DNA from: Streptomyces sp. VRA16 Mangrove soil
GTDB lineage: Bacteria > Actinomycetota > Actinomycetes > Streptomycetales > Streptomycetaceae
Assembly (NCBI RefSeq): GCF_017377775.1
Contig: NZ_JAFVLN010000003.1
Span: 62,001 to 126,000, forward strand
Length of the DNA stretch: 64,000 nucleotides
Direction of reading: 5' to 3'
Shown one piece after another: positions 1 through 7,950 of this stretch (positions are counted from its first letter, which is position 1; each line of letters begins with the position of its first letter). The translations under genes and the position numbers were made by a program. The notes under the pieces are model-generated. The model did not search any database. It was not told where the DNA came from and saw only the letters and a list, made by a program, of their open reading frames with translations.

Positions 1-1
1 T

Positions 2-661
2 CTGACGCCTGATCATCTGGCGTGGCTGGAACAGAAGTTGGGCCCCTACCCCTTCAACCGGTACGGGGTCCTCGTCGGCGACACCGATCTCGGTGTCGCC
101 CTGGAGACGCAGACCCTGTCGCTGCTTCCCAAGGCCGATCTGCTGGGCACCAAGGTCGACGCCGAGCGCAACATGGTGCATGAGCTGGTCCATCAGTGGC
201 TCGGCGACAGCGTCGGCATCGCCCGCTGGTCCGATCTGTGGCTGAGTGAGGGGCACGCCCGCTTCTACGAGCGGATGTACTCCGAGGAGCACGGCGGGGA
301 CAGTTTCGAGGCCGCGATGAAGACGGCGTACGAGAACCATGATCAGTGGCGGCACGACTACGGGGCTCCGGCCGAGCCCACCGAGCCGAATCTGTTCAAG
401 CGGATGCGGTACGACGGGTCGGCGCTGGTGCTGTACGCGTTGCGGGAGGAGGTCGGTGCGGGCACGTTCCAGAAGATCGAGCGGGCCTGGATCGGGCGGT
501 ACTCGGGGAGGACGGCGTCGACGGCCGACTACATCGCGGTCGCCTCGCGGGTGGCGGGGCGGGATCTTTCCGGGTTCTTGCGGCCGTGGTTGTACGGAGG
601 ATCGACGCCGGCGATGCCGGGGCATCCGGACTGGGTGGTGAATCCGGTGGTGACTGGCTGA
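2..661 (+). CDS. M1 family metallopeptidase, C-terminal part (5' end outside window)
   Basis: The open frame runs in from the left edge, so only the C-terminal ~219 residues are present. The zinc signature HELVHQWLGD is followed 18 residues after HExxH by the third ligand Glu in LWLSEGHARF, the M1 (gluzincin) arrangement. Upstream, ALETQ occupies the place of the usual GAMEN exopeptidase motif, a variant seen in other actinomycete M1 enzymes. The family removes N-terminal residues from peptides. Whether this copy is secreted cannot be judged without the missing N-terminus. It ends with a short C-terminal region and TGA at 659-661. Confidence 0.9.
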   Translation: MTPDHLAWLEQKLGPYPFNRYGVLVGDTDLGVALETQTLSLLPKADLLGTKVDAERNMVHELVHQWLGDSVGIARWSDLWLSEGHARFYERMYSEEHGGDSFEAAMKTAYENHDQWRHDYGAPAEPTEPNLFKRMRYDGSALVLYALREEVGAGTFQKIERAWIGRYSGRTASTADYIAVASRVAGRDLSGFLRPWLYGGSTPAMPGHPDWVVNPVVTG

Positions 662-1077
662 GGTCCTGGGTCTCGGCCGGCGGGGCCGGGACCAGCCCCG
701 CCAGGGACGCGGGGAACCGCGCGACCGGCCCCGCCTGGCGTGCACCCGGCGACAGTGCGGTCGGGACCGGGCTGAAGGCCGGCTGGAGCGCCCGCCCCGG
801 GCCGGGGTGCCGCCTTGCCCGCCCTGCCGCCCACGACGGCAGATTGCCCAAGGCGGGGCGGGACGGGGCGGCCGGCCGCCCGAGGCTTCGGGGCACTCCC
901 GGCGCTGGTCAGGACGGATGCGGCCGAGGGCGCAGCCAGGTGCCGCTCGTCGCCTCACTTGCTCCGTCGCCCAAGCGAGGGGGGAGGTTCAACGAGCGCC
1001 TCGCAGGCTGTCGGCCGGGGCCGCCCGCTTGCCGAGTGTGTGGGCCGTGGTGGCGGGTCAAGGGCGCCGCCTGTTCT
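662..1077. other. Gene-free stretch with a dispersed repeat
   Basis: These 416 bases separate the M1 peptidase from the converging monooxygenase-like gene. Open frames here are GC-biased shadows without ribosome-binding sites or recognisable products. The stretch holds one copy-like segment of a dispersed Streptomyces repeat (704-732). I see no RNA gene or clear terminator. Confidence 0.6.
704..732 (+). repeat. Dispersed Streptomyces intergenic repeat (GCGGGGAAC-type)
   Basis: The segment resembles the abundant Streptomyces intergenic element whose core reads GGGGCGCGGGGAACTGCGCG followed by ACCAGCCCC. The copy here differs at a few bases. Recognition is from memory of many Streptomyces genomes; only one clear copy is in this window. 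Its function is unknown. Confidence 0.5.
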
Positions 1078-1383
1078 TCAGGGGAGTTTGTGGGCGAGGA
1101 CGTCGAGACGCTCGACGGAAGGGGGCTGGGCGAACAGTTCTCCGGCTCGCTCCATCAGGGCGCTGCCCAGGCGGCCGGCGAGGTGGGCCTGGCGTGCGTC
1201 GTCGTCGGGGAAAGCGTCGAAGATGGCGAAGGTGGACGGGCTCAGGCGTACGGCGAACCAGGCCACGGTGTCGGGCTCCTCCAGCACGATGGCAAGGCCC
1301 TCGCGGAGAAAGGAGGCGACCTCTTCCTCCTTGCCGGGCAGGGCCTTGACCTGGACGTGCAGCGCAACGGTGAGGTCGGCCAT
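1078..1383 (-). CDS. ABM-domain protein (putative quinol monooxygenase)
   Basis: A 101-residue protein with the dimeric alpha/beta-barrel pattern of antibiotic-biosynthesis-monooxygenase domains: an N-terminal strand ending in VQVKALPGKEEEV, then the EEPDTVAWFAVR and FAIFDAFPDDDARQAH segments. Relatives such as E. coli YgiN act on quinols or polyketide quinones without cofactors; the substrate here is unknown. The start is set at ATG 1381-1383 because AAAGGAG lies just upstream of it on the coding strand; a longer frame exists but lacks such a site. It stands alone, converging on the M1 peptidase. Confidence 0.8.
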   Translation of the reverse strand: MADLTVALHVQVKALPGKEEEVASFLREGLAIVLEEPDTVAWFAVRLSPSTFAIFDAFPDDDARQAHLAGRLGSALMERAGELFAQPPSVERLDVLAHKLP

Positions 1384-1552
1384 GAGGTGACTCCTTTCAG
1401 ATGCCCGACCGCCCGGGAGCGACCGGGCACTGCAGTGACCGGTTGGCATCGACCGGGTCCCCTGTAAAGCCGCGTCGACACATCAGCTGGAGACCGCTTT
1501 GATGCCTTTCGCAGGCATGAGAGCCCCACCACAAGATCACCCCACCACAAGA

Positions 1553-2008
1553 TCAGTCGTGCGACACGGCCCAGGCCTCGCGGAGGTCGGTCAGGGTCTT
1601 TTCGATGCGGCGGTGTCGGGTCTCCGGCTTCTTCGCGCTGTCGACGGCCAGGACCGTCTGCCGTTTGCGGCTGGGGGACAGGCGGTCGCAGGCGGCGCGG
1701 GCGGCCGGGTCCGCGTCCAGGGCGCGGGCCAGGTCCTCGGGCTCCTCCACCGTGCGCGGCTCGGTGTCGAGAGCCAGGTCGACCTCGACCTCCTCACCGG
1801 TCTCGATGCCGGCGGCCTCCCGGTTCGCCCGGCTGAGGCCGATGAGGTTGCGGCCGCGCATGATCGCGATGCGGCTGCGCCACGTGTGCCCGTTGATCGT
1901 GATGACGATCGGCGGGCGCTTGCCGCCGCCGAGCGCGTCGACGACCTCGTCAGGTACTTCGAGCCCCTTCATGCGTTCCGGGGGCTCGACCTGGCTGCGG
2001 AACCTCAT
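1553..2008 (-). CDS. DUF1905/YdeI-OmpD-associated family protein
   Basis: A 151-residue protein. The N-terminal half matches DUF1905, a small beta-barrel (VPDEVVDALGGGKRPPIVIT and GLSRANREAAGI). The C-terminal half, with DLARALDADPAARAACDRLS and RKRQT, matches the YdeI/OmpD-associated helical domain. No enzymatic role is established for the family. The start at 2008 is supported by GGAGGAG nine bases upstream. It lies 37 bases downstream of the VOC gene on the same strand, so the two are probably co-transcribed. Confidence 0.8.
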   Translation of the reverse strand: MRFRSQVEPPERMKGLEVPDEVVDALGGGKRPPIVITINGHTWRSRIAIMRGRNLIGLSRANREAAGIETGEEVEVDLALDTEPRTVEEPEDLARALDADPAARAACDRLSPSRKRQTVLAVDSAKKPETRHRRIEKTLTDLREAWAVSHD

Positions 2009-2045
2009 CGTCTCCTCCTGGGTCGGATCGGGAGCTCCATCCTGC

Positions 2046-2666
2046 TCACGCCGAGGGCACTCGCGCTTCCCAGGTGAAACCGTCCGGGTCGGTGAAGGCT
2101 CCGGCGTCGCCCCCGACGGCGATCCGGTGCGAGCCGCTGCCCTCGGGCGCGACACCGGCGACCTTGGCGAGGTTGCGGCGCTTGTACAGGGCCAGCTTCA
2201 CGGCGCCCGCTCCGGCCTCGAACTCGACGTACTTGCTGCCGAAGCTCTTCGCCACGGGCACGCCCTGACCGACGTAGAACTTCTTGCTCTCCGCCATGTC
2301 CGCGACGCCCAGCAGCAGCACGATGTCGTCGACCTTCTTGCTCGCGGGCTCCTTGTTCTTCTTCGAGGAGGACGCGATCTGCCAGATCGTCCCGTCCGGC
2401 GCCTGGACGACGCCCCCGTAGCCCCACAGGGACTTCGCGGCGGGCTTGATCGCCGTGGCGCCCTCGGCGACGGCGGCCTCGAAGAGGGCGTCGACGTCGG
2501 CGGGCTGCGAGGTGATGAGGGAGAGGGTGAACCCGCGGAAGCCGGCGGAGGCCTCCTCCGCGGGCTGCACCCGCACCTGGGGGCCGAGCCCGAAGGCGCT
2601 GGCGTAGAAGTGGGCGGCGGCCTCGGTGTCGTCGGCCTCGATGATGACGGAGTCGATGGAAGTCAT
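2046..2666 (-). CDS. VOC family (glyoxalase/bleomycin-resistance fold) protein
   Basis: A 206-residue protein with two vicinal-oxygen-chelate modules: residues ~1-100 (IDSVIIEADDTEAAAHFY to PDGTIWQIAS) and ~110-206 (VDDIVLLLGVADMAESKKFY to FTDPDGFTWEA). VOC proteins are metal-dependent lyases, dioxygenases or drug-binding proteins; paired modules in one chain are common in Streptomyces. Metal ligands cannot be assigned confidently. The start was chosen at ATG 2664-2666, where homology begins. The DUF1905 gene follows closely. Confidence 0.8.
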   Translation of the reverse strand: MTSIDSVIIEADDTEAAAHFYASAFGLGPQVRVQPAEEASAGFRGFTLSLITSQPADVDALFEAAVAEGATAIKPAAKSLWGYGGVVQAPDGTIWQIASSSKKNKEPASKKVDDIVLLLGVADMAESKKFYVGQGVPVAKSFGSKYVEFEAGAGAVKLALYKRRNLAKVAGVAPEGSGSHRIAVGGDAGAFTDPDGFTWEARVPSA

Positions 2667-2725
2667 GGATACGACGGTAGGAGCGGCGGGCCCCCGGACG
2701 CTTCTCGATTCCTGACCGATGCCGA

Positions 2726-2758
2726 GGGGCCCTCGCGGACGCACCGCGCGAGGGCCCC
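2726..2758 (-). terminator. Stem-loop terminator after the C39 peptidase
   Basis: A perfect 12-bp inverted repeat (GGGGCCCTCGCG / CGCGAGGGCCCC) with a 9-base loop sits about 25 bases past the stop of the C39 peptidase gene. There is no U-tract, as is usual for Streptomyces terminators. Confidence 0.7.
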
Positions 2759-2782
2759 GTGCTCCGGTTCTCCACGGTGCGG

Positions 2783-4162
2783 CTAGCGCACTCCGACCGC
2801 CGCGAGGGCGCGCCGCTGCGCCGGGGTCGGACGGGCCGGGAAGTACAGATAGCAGACGCCGCCGGTGCCGGAGACGACCTTGCCGGAGGCGTTGTACCGC
2901 TTGGTACGGAGCCAGATGTTTTCCCACTCGGAGCGCTTGTAGACGCGGCGCACGGCGTCGTCGCTCGGCGAGGCCGGGTCATTGGCGATCACGTCGCCGT
3001 CGGCGGTGAAGCCGATGACCGTCATCAGGTGCCCGGAGGTGCCGTACCCGGCGCCGGTCAGCTCGGTCTTCAGGAACGACTGGGACGTTATGGCCGGGAT
3101 GCCGGCCGCGATCAGCGTCTCCAGGTCGGTGAGCGAGCCGAGCCGGGTGACGACGCCCTGGAGGTCCTTGTACGTCGACGCGTACGCCGCGTTGAACGGC
3201 CAGTTGCCGCAGCCCTCGTACTGGTAGTCGAACGTGTTGCGGGCCGCGAGGCAGACCTGCGGGTCGGCGTAGCTCGGGTCGACCCAGGCGAGCTGCTGGG
3301 CCGTGGGCTTCCGCCCCCAGTACTCGATGATCATCTGCGAGGAGGTGGGGCTGCACCAGGCCTCGCCGCCGTTGTCGTACTGCGGGTACTGGCCGGCGTG
3401 GATCTCCTGCGAGTAGCGCGGGACCGGCAGCTCCTTGGCGAGCCCCGGGGTGGAGGCCGGCACGGTGAAGCGGTCGGGGATGTCCGAGCCCATGGCGCCG
3501 AGCCGCCAGACGGTGGGCGCGGCCTTGGTGCCGGGCGTGCGCAGCAGGGTGAGCTTCAGCGCGTACGAGACGAGGCGCAGGCCCGACGCGGCGTCGTCGA
3601 TGGAGAAGGTGTCGGTCCAGATGCTCGACTTGCCGTCGCTCTGGTCGTCGACCGAGGTGCGGCGGATGTCGACGGTCTCGTCGTCGCCCGCGGTCCAGCG
3701 GCCCATCACGTACCAGGGCGTCGTCGTGCCGTCCGAGTACGTGCCCTGGAGCTCGACCTGGATCCAGGTGCCGGCGGGGGTGTGCGCGTTCCAGGAGGCG
3801 ATGACCTCGGTCGCGGGCACGCTGAGCCGGTGGACCGGGGAGGTCCAGGTCGCGTACTCCCAGTCGGCCGTCCTGTTCAGGTGCGGGTCGGTGTACGTCG
3901 TCGTACCGACGGGGGTGGCGAGGGTGACGGCGGGGCGGGCGCCGGCGACGACACGGGTGCCGCGGAGGGTGCCGGAGCGCCAGTCCGTGTACGTGGTCCA
4001 GGCGCGGTTGTCCACGAGTCGGGCGGCGGCCAGTCCCTGGGCGGCCGCCGCGGCGGGGACGGCGGAGGCGGCAGTGGCGGCGAGCGCGACGCCCGCGGCC
4101 GCGGCGAGCACGGTTCTGCGAGACGGGGAAGCGGCCGGAGTCGGCCGGTCGGGGCGGGTCAT
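2783..4162 (-). CDS. Secreted C39-family cysteine peptidase (Tat-type signal)
   Basis: A 459-residue protein. An N-terminal twin-arginine signal (SRRTVLAAAAGVALAA) is followed by a ~190-residue beta-rich domain of unknown role. The C-terminal half is a C39-like papain fold: the Cys motif GEAWCSPTSSQMI and the His motif GHLMTVIGFTADGDVIANDP are both present. Family members are extracellular peptidases; the substrate here is unknown. ATG 4160-4162 places the signal peptide at the N-terminus. The gene is isolated, with its own terminator, and diverges from the kinase gene at 4440. Confidence 0.85.
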   Translation of the reverse strand: MTRPDRPTPAASPSRRTVLAAAAGVALAATAASAVPAAAAAQGLAAARLVDNRAWTTYTDWRSGTLRGTRVVAGARPAVTLATPVGTTTYTDPHLNRTADWEYATWTSPVHRLSVPATEVIASWNAHTPAGTWIQVELQGTYSDGTTTPWYVMGRWTAGDDETVDIRRTSVDDQSDGKSSIWTDTFSIDDAASGLRLVSYALKLTLLRTPGTKAAPTVWRLGAMGSDIPDRFTVPASTPGLAKELPVPRYSQEIHAGQYPQYDNGGEAWCSPTSSQMIIEYWGRKPTAQQLAWVDPSYADPQVCLAARNTFDYQYEGCGNWPFNAAYASTYKDLQGVVTRLGSLTDLETLIAAGIPAITSQSFLKTELTGAGYGTSGHLMTVIGFTADGDVIANDPASPSDDAVRRVYKRSEWENIWLRTKRYNASGKVVSGTGGVCYLYFPARPTPAQRRALAAVGVR

Positions 4163-4426
4163 CGGGAGGAACCCCCTGTCGACGGAGCGAACGGAGTGAA
4201 CGGCTTCAGCTTCGACGGAACGGAACGGAACGAAGCGAACGGACGGATCGGACAGGTCGGACGGGACGGGCGCGCGGGGTGTGTCCCTGGAGGAACAGTG
4301 CGCCAACTATGGCTTCCGGAGCGGGATTTCCACCAGCGTTTCGGGGTGACCCCGGCCCACCAATATTGGTCTTCACCACTGGCATGACCTGCGGCGGCGT
4401 CGGCGAAACCGATCCGGGCGGCGACG

Positions 4427-4432
4427 TACCCT
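4427..4432 (+). promoter_or_regulatory. -10 element (TACCCT) for a leaderless kinase transcript
   Basis: TACCCT fits the TANNNT actinomycete -10 consensus and lies 7 bases before the GTG at 4440. No Shine-Dalgarno sequence is present, so transcription probably begins at the start codon. Confidence 0.5.
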
Positions 4433-4439
4433 TGCGGCC

Positions 4440-5081
4440 GTGGACTCTTCGCACGTGCCCCTCGCCCAGTACGCCGACCGGCTGCGCCGGCTGCCGCCCT
4501 TCTGCGGCCCGGTCCGCCTCGTCGGCGTCGACGGGCACGCGGGCTCCGGCAAGTCGACCTTCGCGGACCGCCTCGCGCGGGCGCTCGGCGGGGCACCGGT
4601 CCTGCACCTCGACGACATCGCGAGCCACGACGCCCTCTTCGCGTGGACCGAACGCCTGCGCGCCCAGGTCCTCGATCCGCTCTCCCGCGGCGAGACCGCG
4701 CGCTACGAGACGTACGACTGGCACGCCCGCCGGTTCGGCGAGGCGCGCCAACTGCCGCCCGCCGAGGTGGTCCTGGTCGAGGGCGTGGGTGCCGGGCGCC
4801 GGGCCGTGCGCCCCTTCCTCGCCGAACTGGTGTGGATGGATCTGCCGCGTGAGGCGGCGTGGGAGCGCGGGCGCAGCCGGGACGGAGAGGCGCAGCGAGC
4901 GTTCTGGGACGGCTGGATCCCGGCGGAACGAAAGCACTTCACCGAGGATCCTTCGCGGCCGTTCGCCAAGGAATTGGTAAGAGAGTGCCCGGAGGGATAC
5001 GAGATGCGCGAAGGACCTGCTGGGACCGCACAGAATCCCGGCTTCATCACTCACCGTGAGGAACCGCCAGCGGTGCGCTGA
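4440..5081 (+). CDS. P-loop nucleotide kinase (uridine kinase-like)
   Basis: A 213-residue cytosolic protein with a Walker A motif GVDGHAGSGKST at residues ~29-40, an Asp-rich segment LHLDDIASHD, and VLVEGVGAGRRA, as in uridine kinase-like phosphotransferases annotated across Streptomyces. It probably phosphorylates a nucleoside or similar small molecule; the substrate is not evident. The GTG start is inferred from the leaderless promoter and from protein similarity beginning there. The C-terminal ~25 residues are low-complexity. It diverges from the C39 peptidase. Confidence 0.75.
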   Translation: MDSSHVPLAQYADRLRRLPPFCGPVRLVGVDGHAGSGKSTFADRLARALGGAPVLHLDDIASHDALFAWTERLRAQVLDPLSRGETARYETYDWHARRFGEARQLPPAEVVLVEGVGAGRRAVRPFLAELVWMDLPREAAWERGRSRDGEAQRAFWDGWIPAERKHFTEDPSRPFAKELVRECPEGYEMREGPAGTAQNPGFITHREEPPAVR

Positions 5082-5130
5082 CCCAACAGAAAGCGCCTTC
5101 CGCCAGTTTCCGCGAGTGCCCCAACTCGGC

Positions 5131-5160
5131 TTGACCCAGGGGCCGTACAGGACTTACGTT
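5131..5160 (+). promoter_or_regulatory. Promoter of candidate small RNA
   Basis: TTGACC (5131-5136) and TACGTT (5155-5160) are separated by 18 bases, close to the Streptomyces housekeeping (HrdB) consensus TTGACN/TANNNT. It is followed by structured non-coding sequence that ends in a strong terminator. Confidence 0.6.
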
Positions 5161-5166
5161 CTCAAT

Positions 5167-5235
5167 GTGCGGCCTTTCGGGACCGCCCGCAGACGCGAAG
5201 CCCCCGGTTGTTCCCCCGTGATCGGGGGCTTCGTT
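5167..5235 (+). ncRNA. Candidate ~70-nt small RNA
   Basis: Between the kinase gene and the EccA-like gene lies a compact unit. A consensus promoter (5131-5160) is followed by a stem-loop at 5169-5187 (GCGGCC / GGACCGC with a bulged A), then an 11-bp perfect stem at 5196-5233 with a T-containing tail. No start codon with a ribosome-binding site lies inside. The unit is too distant from the ATG at 5515, and too strongly terminated, to be an ordinary leader, so an independent small RNA or an attenuator is the simplest reading. The exact 5' end is inferred from the promoter. Confidence 0.5.
5196..5233 (+). terminator. Strong intrinsic terminator
   Basis: A perfect 11-bp stem (CGAAGCCCCCG / CGGGGGCTTCG) with a 16-base loop, followed by TTCTGCCTT. 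It would end the candidate small RNA and also read-through from the upstream kinase gene. Confidence 0.8.
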
Positions 5236-5514
5236 CTGCCTTCAACACCCTTTCGAGGGTGCTCCGAGGCGCTCTTCGTTCACCCTGAGTCACCCTCCGG
5301 CACCGCGCTCACCTGCGCCGAATCCCCCGCTGCCGCACCGTGCCGCCCCGATCCGACCCTGTTGCGCCCTTCGGCACGCCCTGTGCCCGCAGGTACGATG
5401 CCTCTCGGTGCGGCCTCTGGACGGCACGCTGTCCGCATCGTGGCAACTCCCGTCCATGACAGCTTGGTTCAGGGCGGATCAGGTTCATCGGGGGCACGGC
5501 TTGTGGGGGACGTG

Positions 5515-7380
5515 ATGGACTTCGGCACTGGGGCACCACCGGCGGGCCCGGCCGACCTCGCCTGGCTGCGAGGCGTCGACGCCTACACGATGGGCGCGTA
5601 TCCGCAGGCGGAGGAGGAGTTCAGGGCCGCCGTCCGGATGGACCCGGGCATGGCCGACGGCTGGCTCGGGCTGCACGCGCTGCGCATCGACACGACGACG
5701 GCGCTGCTGCGGATGTTCCGGCACCGCGACCGCTTCGGCGAGCAGCGCGGTCGGCACCGGCGCACGCTCAACTCCTGGTACTGGCTGGGCTGGTGGGTGC
5801 AGCCGGTCCTGGAGCACCCGCGCGATCTGTTACTGGCGCACGCCTCGCACTGGCTGGACGGCCGCCATGTCCCGGACCTGGACCGGGCGTTGGCGACGCT
5901 GCCGCCGGCGGACGCGGATCCGCAGGTGCGGTTCCTGCACGCCTGCCGGGCCTATCTGGTCAAGGACTGGGAGCAGTTGGTCCGGCACACGGAGCCGCTG
6001 GTCGACGATCCCATGCTCGGCATCGAGGCCGGGCTCTTCGGCGGGATGGCGCGGGTGCGCCTGGAGATGTACGGCCAGGCCGAACCGCTGCTCTCCTCGG
6101 CCCTGATGCGCTGTCGCAGCGAGCAGCCGCAGCGCAAGGAGCTGCGGTACTGGCTGGCGCGGGCGCACGAGGGCACGGGCCGCTCGGCCGCGGCGCTGCC
6201 GCTGTACCGGGCGGTGCACCGGGTCGACCCCGCGTTCATGGACACCTCGGCGCGGCTCGCGGCGATCACCGAGGGAGACGGGTACGGGGACCTCGGGGAC
6301 GCCACCGATCTCGCCCCGATGTCGCTGACGGGATATCAGGACGGTTCGGAGGGCGGCGAGTCCGTCGATCCGCTCTTCGCGAGCGACGGGCGGGATCTGA
6401 AGGTCTCCGAGCCCGATCTGCCGCCGCCCGGCGGCACCCCGGACGATCCGGACATGGTGCGTGAGAAGGCCGTGGTGCCGGTGGAGCCGCCGCTGCCGCC
6501 GGGGCCCGCCGATCCGGCGCTGCTCGAAGAGGCCCTCGCCGAGCTGGAGTCGATGGTCGGCCTGGAGCCGGTGAAGCGTCAGGTGAAGGCGCTGTCGGCC
6601 CAGTTGAACATGGCGCGGCTGCGCGCCGGGCAGGGTCTGCCCGTCCAGCCGCCGAAACGACACTTCGTCTTCTCCGGCCCCTCCGGCACCGGAAAGACCA
6701 CCGTGGCCCGCATTCTCGGCCGGGTCTTCTACGCGCTCGGGCTGCTCGGCGGCGACCATCTGGTGGAGGCGCAGCGGGCCGACCTGGTCGGCGAGTACCT
6801 CGGCCAGACCGCGGTGAAGGCCAATGAGCTGATCGACTCGGCGATGGGCGGGGTGCTCTTCGTCGACGAGGCGTACGCGCTCTCCAACTCCGGGTACGGC
6901 AAGGGCGACGCGTACGGCGACGAGGCGCTCCAGGTGCTGCTGAAGCGGGCCGAGGACAACCGCGACCACCTGGTGGTGATCCTCGCCGGCTACCCCGAGG
7001 GCATGGACCGGCTGCTCGCCGCCAACCCAGGACTGTCGTCGCGCTTCACGACGCGGGTCGACTTCCCCTCGTACCGCCCCCTCGAACTCACCTCGATCGG
7101 CGAGGTGCTCGCCGCGGAGAACGGGGACGTGTGGGACGAGGAGGCCCTGGAGGAGCTGCGGTCCATCGCCGGGCACGTCGTCGACCAGGGCTGGATCGAC
7201 GAGCTCGGCAACGGACGCTTTCTGCGGACGCTGTACGAGAAGTCCTGCGCCTACCGTGACCTGCGGCTCACCGGGTATCTGACGGAACCGTCCCGGGACG
7301 ATCTGGCGACGCTGCGGCTGCCCGATCTGATGCAGGCGTACGGCGAGGTGCTGTCGGGGCGCGGGCCGAGCGGTCCGTGA
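5515..7380 (+). CDS. AAA ATPase, EccA/CbxX-CfqX-like, with TPR N-terminus
   Basis: A 621-residue protein. Residues ~1-260 form TPR-like helical repeats (AYPQAEEEFRAAVRMDPGMA, AAALPLYRAVHRVDPAF), followed by an acidic/proline linker and a CbxX-type AAA domain. Walker A is GPSGTGKTTVAR, Walker B is GVLFVDEAYAL, and FTTRVDFPSY is the arginine-finger region. This architecture is that of EccA, the cytosolic ATPase of type VII (ESX) secretion, but no ecc, esx or mycosin gene is nearby. ATG 5515 is preferred because GGGGGA ends 5 bases upstream; GTG 5512 would be too close. Confidence 0.85.
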   Translation: MDFGTGAPPAGPADLAWLRGVDAYTMGAYPQAEEEFRAAVRMDPGMADGWLGLHALRIDTTTALLRMFRHRDRFGEQRGRHRRTLNSWYWLGWWVQPVLEHPRDLLLAHASHWLDGRHVPDLDRALATLPPADADPQVRFLHACRAYLVKDWEQLVRHTEPLVDDPMLGIEAGLFGGMARVRLEMYGQAEPLLSSALMRCRSEQPQRKELRYWLARAHEGTGRSAAALPLYRAVHRVDPAFMDTSARLAAITEGDGYGDLGDATDLAPMSLTGYQDGSEGGESVDPLFASDGRDLKVSEPDLPPPGGTPDDPDMVREKAVVPVEPPLPPGPADPALLEEALAELESMVGLEPVKRQVKALSAQLNMARLRAGQGLPVQPPKRHFVFSGPSGTGKTTVARILGRVFYALGLLGGDHLVEAQRADLVGEYLGQTAVKANELIDSAMGGVLFVDEAYALSNSGYGKGDAYGDEALQVLLKRAEDNRDHLVVILAGYPEGMDRLLAANPGLSSRFTTRVDFPSYRPLELTSIGEVLAAENGDVWDEEALEELRSIAGHVVDQGWIDELGNGRFLRTLYEKSCAYRDLRLTGYLTEPSRDDLATLRLPDLMQAYGEVLSGRGPSGP

Positions 7381-7486
7381 CGTGGCGTGGTCCGCTACTT
7401 TCGGCGGACCGCCCCGCTACCGAAGTCGCGTCCGTACAGCCCATCGGCCGATGCGGGGCCGCGGCCCCGCGGGCGACGATCGGTGC

Positions 7487-7897
7487 ATGAACACAGCACA
7501 GGAGTTTCCCGCCGCGGCGCCGTACATCGGCGCGACGGCGGACGAGCTGAGCCGGATGACCACGGCGGACAAGGTGGCCGGCGGCGTCAGCCAGAAGGCA
7601 CTGTTCCAGCGGCGCGGGACGCTCACGCTCGACGAGCGCGGTCTCGTCCTGGGCGGCTGGGGCGACGGCGGCGACCTGGTCCTCGGGCACGGCGACGTGA
7701 CCGACGTCCGGGTCGAGTTCACCGACCTGTACGGGCGCTTCATCGGGGGGCTGCTCAACGCGGGCAAACCGCTGATCCTGACGGTCGCGGGCGTCGGCGA
7801 GATCTATCTGCTGGTCGACCGCAAGGAGTTCATGGAGACGACCGACGACCGGGCGTGGGCCGAGCGCATCCGGGCCTGGCGCGCGACGGCGGGCTGA
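7487..7897 (+). CDS. Conserved hypothetical, beta-rich (PH-like) protein
   Basis: A 136-residue cytosolic protein with no signal or membrane segment. Alternating strands (LFQRRGTLTLDERGLVLGGW, LVLGHGDVTDVRVEF, LILTVAGVGEIYLLVD) and a C-terminal helix (DDRAWAERIRAWRA) suggest a pleckstrin-homology-like fold. I do not recognise a named family and assign no function. It lies 106 bases after the EccA-like gene and ends in a terminator that overlaps its stop codon. Confidence 0.75.
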   Translation: MNTAQEFPAAAPYIGATADELSRMTTADKVAGGVSQKALFQRRGTLTLDERGLVLGGWGDGGDLVLGHGDVTDVRVEFTDLYGRFIGGLLNAGKPLILTVAGVGEIYLLVDRKEFMETTDDRAWAERIRAWRATAG

Positions 7898-7926
7898 GGG
7901 GCCCCGTAGGACCCCTCAGCCCGCCG
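7887..7926. terminator. Bidirectional terminator between convergent genes
   Basis: A perfect 15-bp inverted repeat (left arm 7887-7901, right arm 7912-7926) with a 10-base loop overlaps the stop codon at 7895-7897. It lies 24 bases beyond the stop of the convergent CorC-type gene, so it can serve both. Confidence 0.8.
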
Positions 7927-7950
7927 CCCGGACCGGCACTCGGCCCGTGA

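Noticed and set aside
5056..5514. N-terminal extension of the EccA-like protein
   Set aside because: The extension translates through the terminator and small-RNA region, and GGGGGA marks ATG 5515 as the start.
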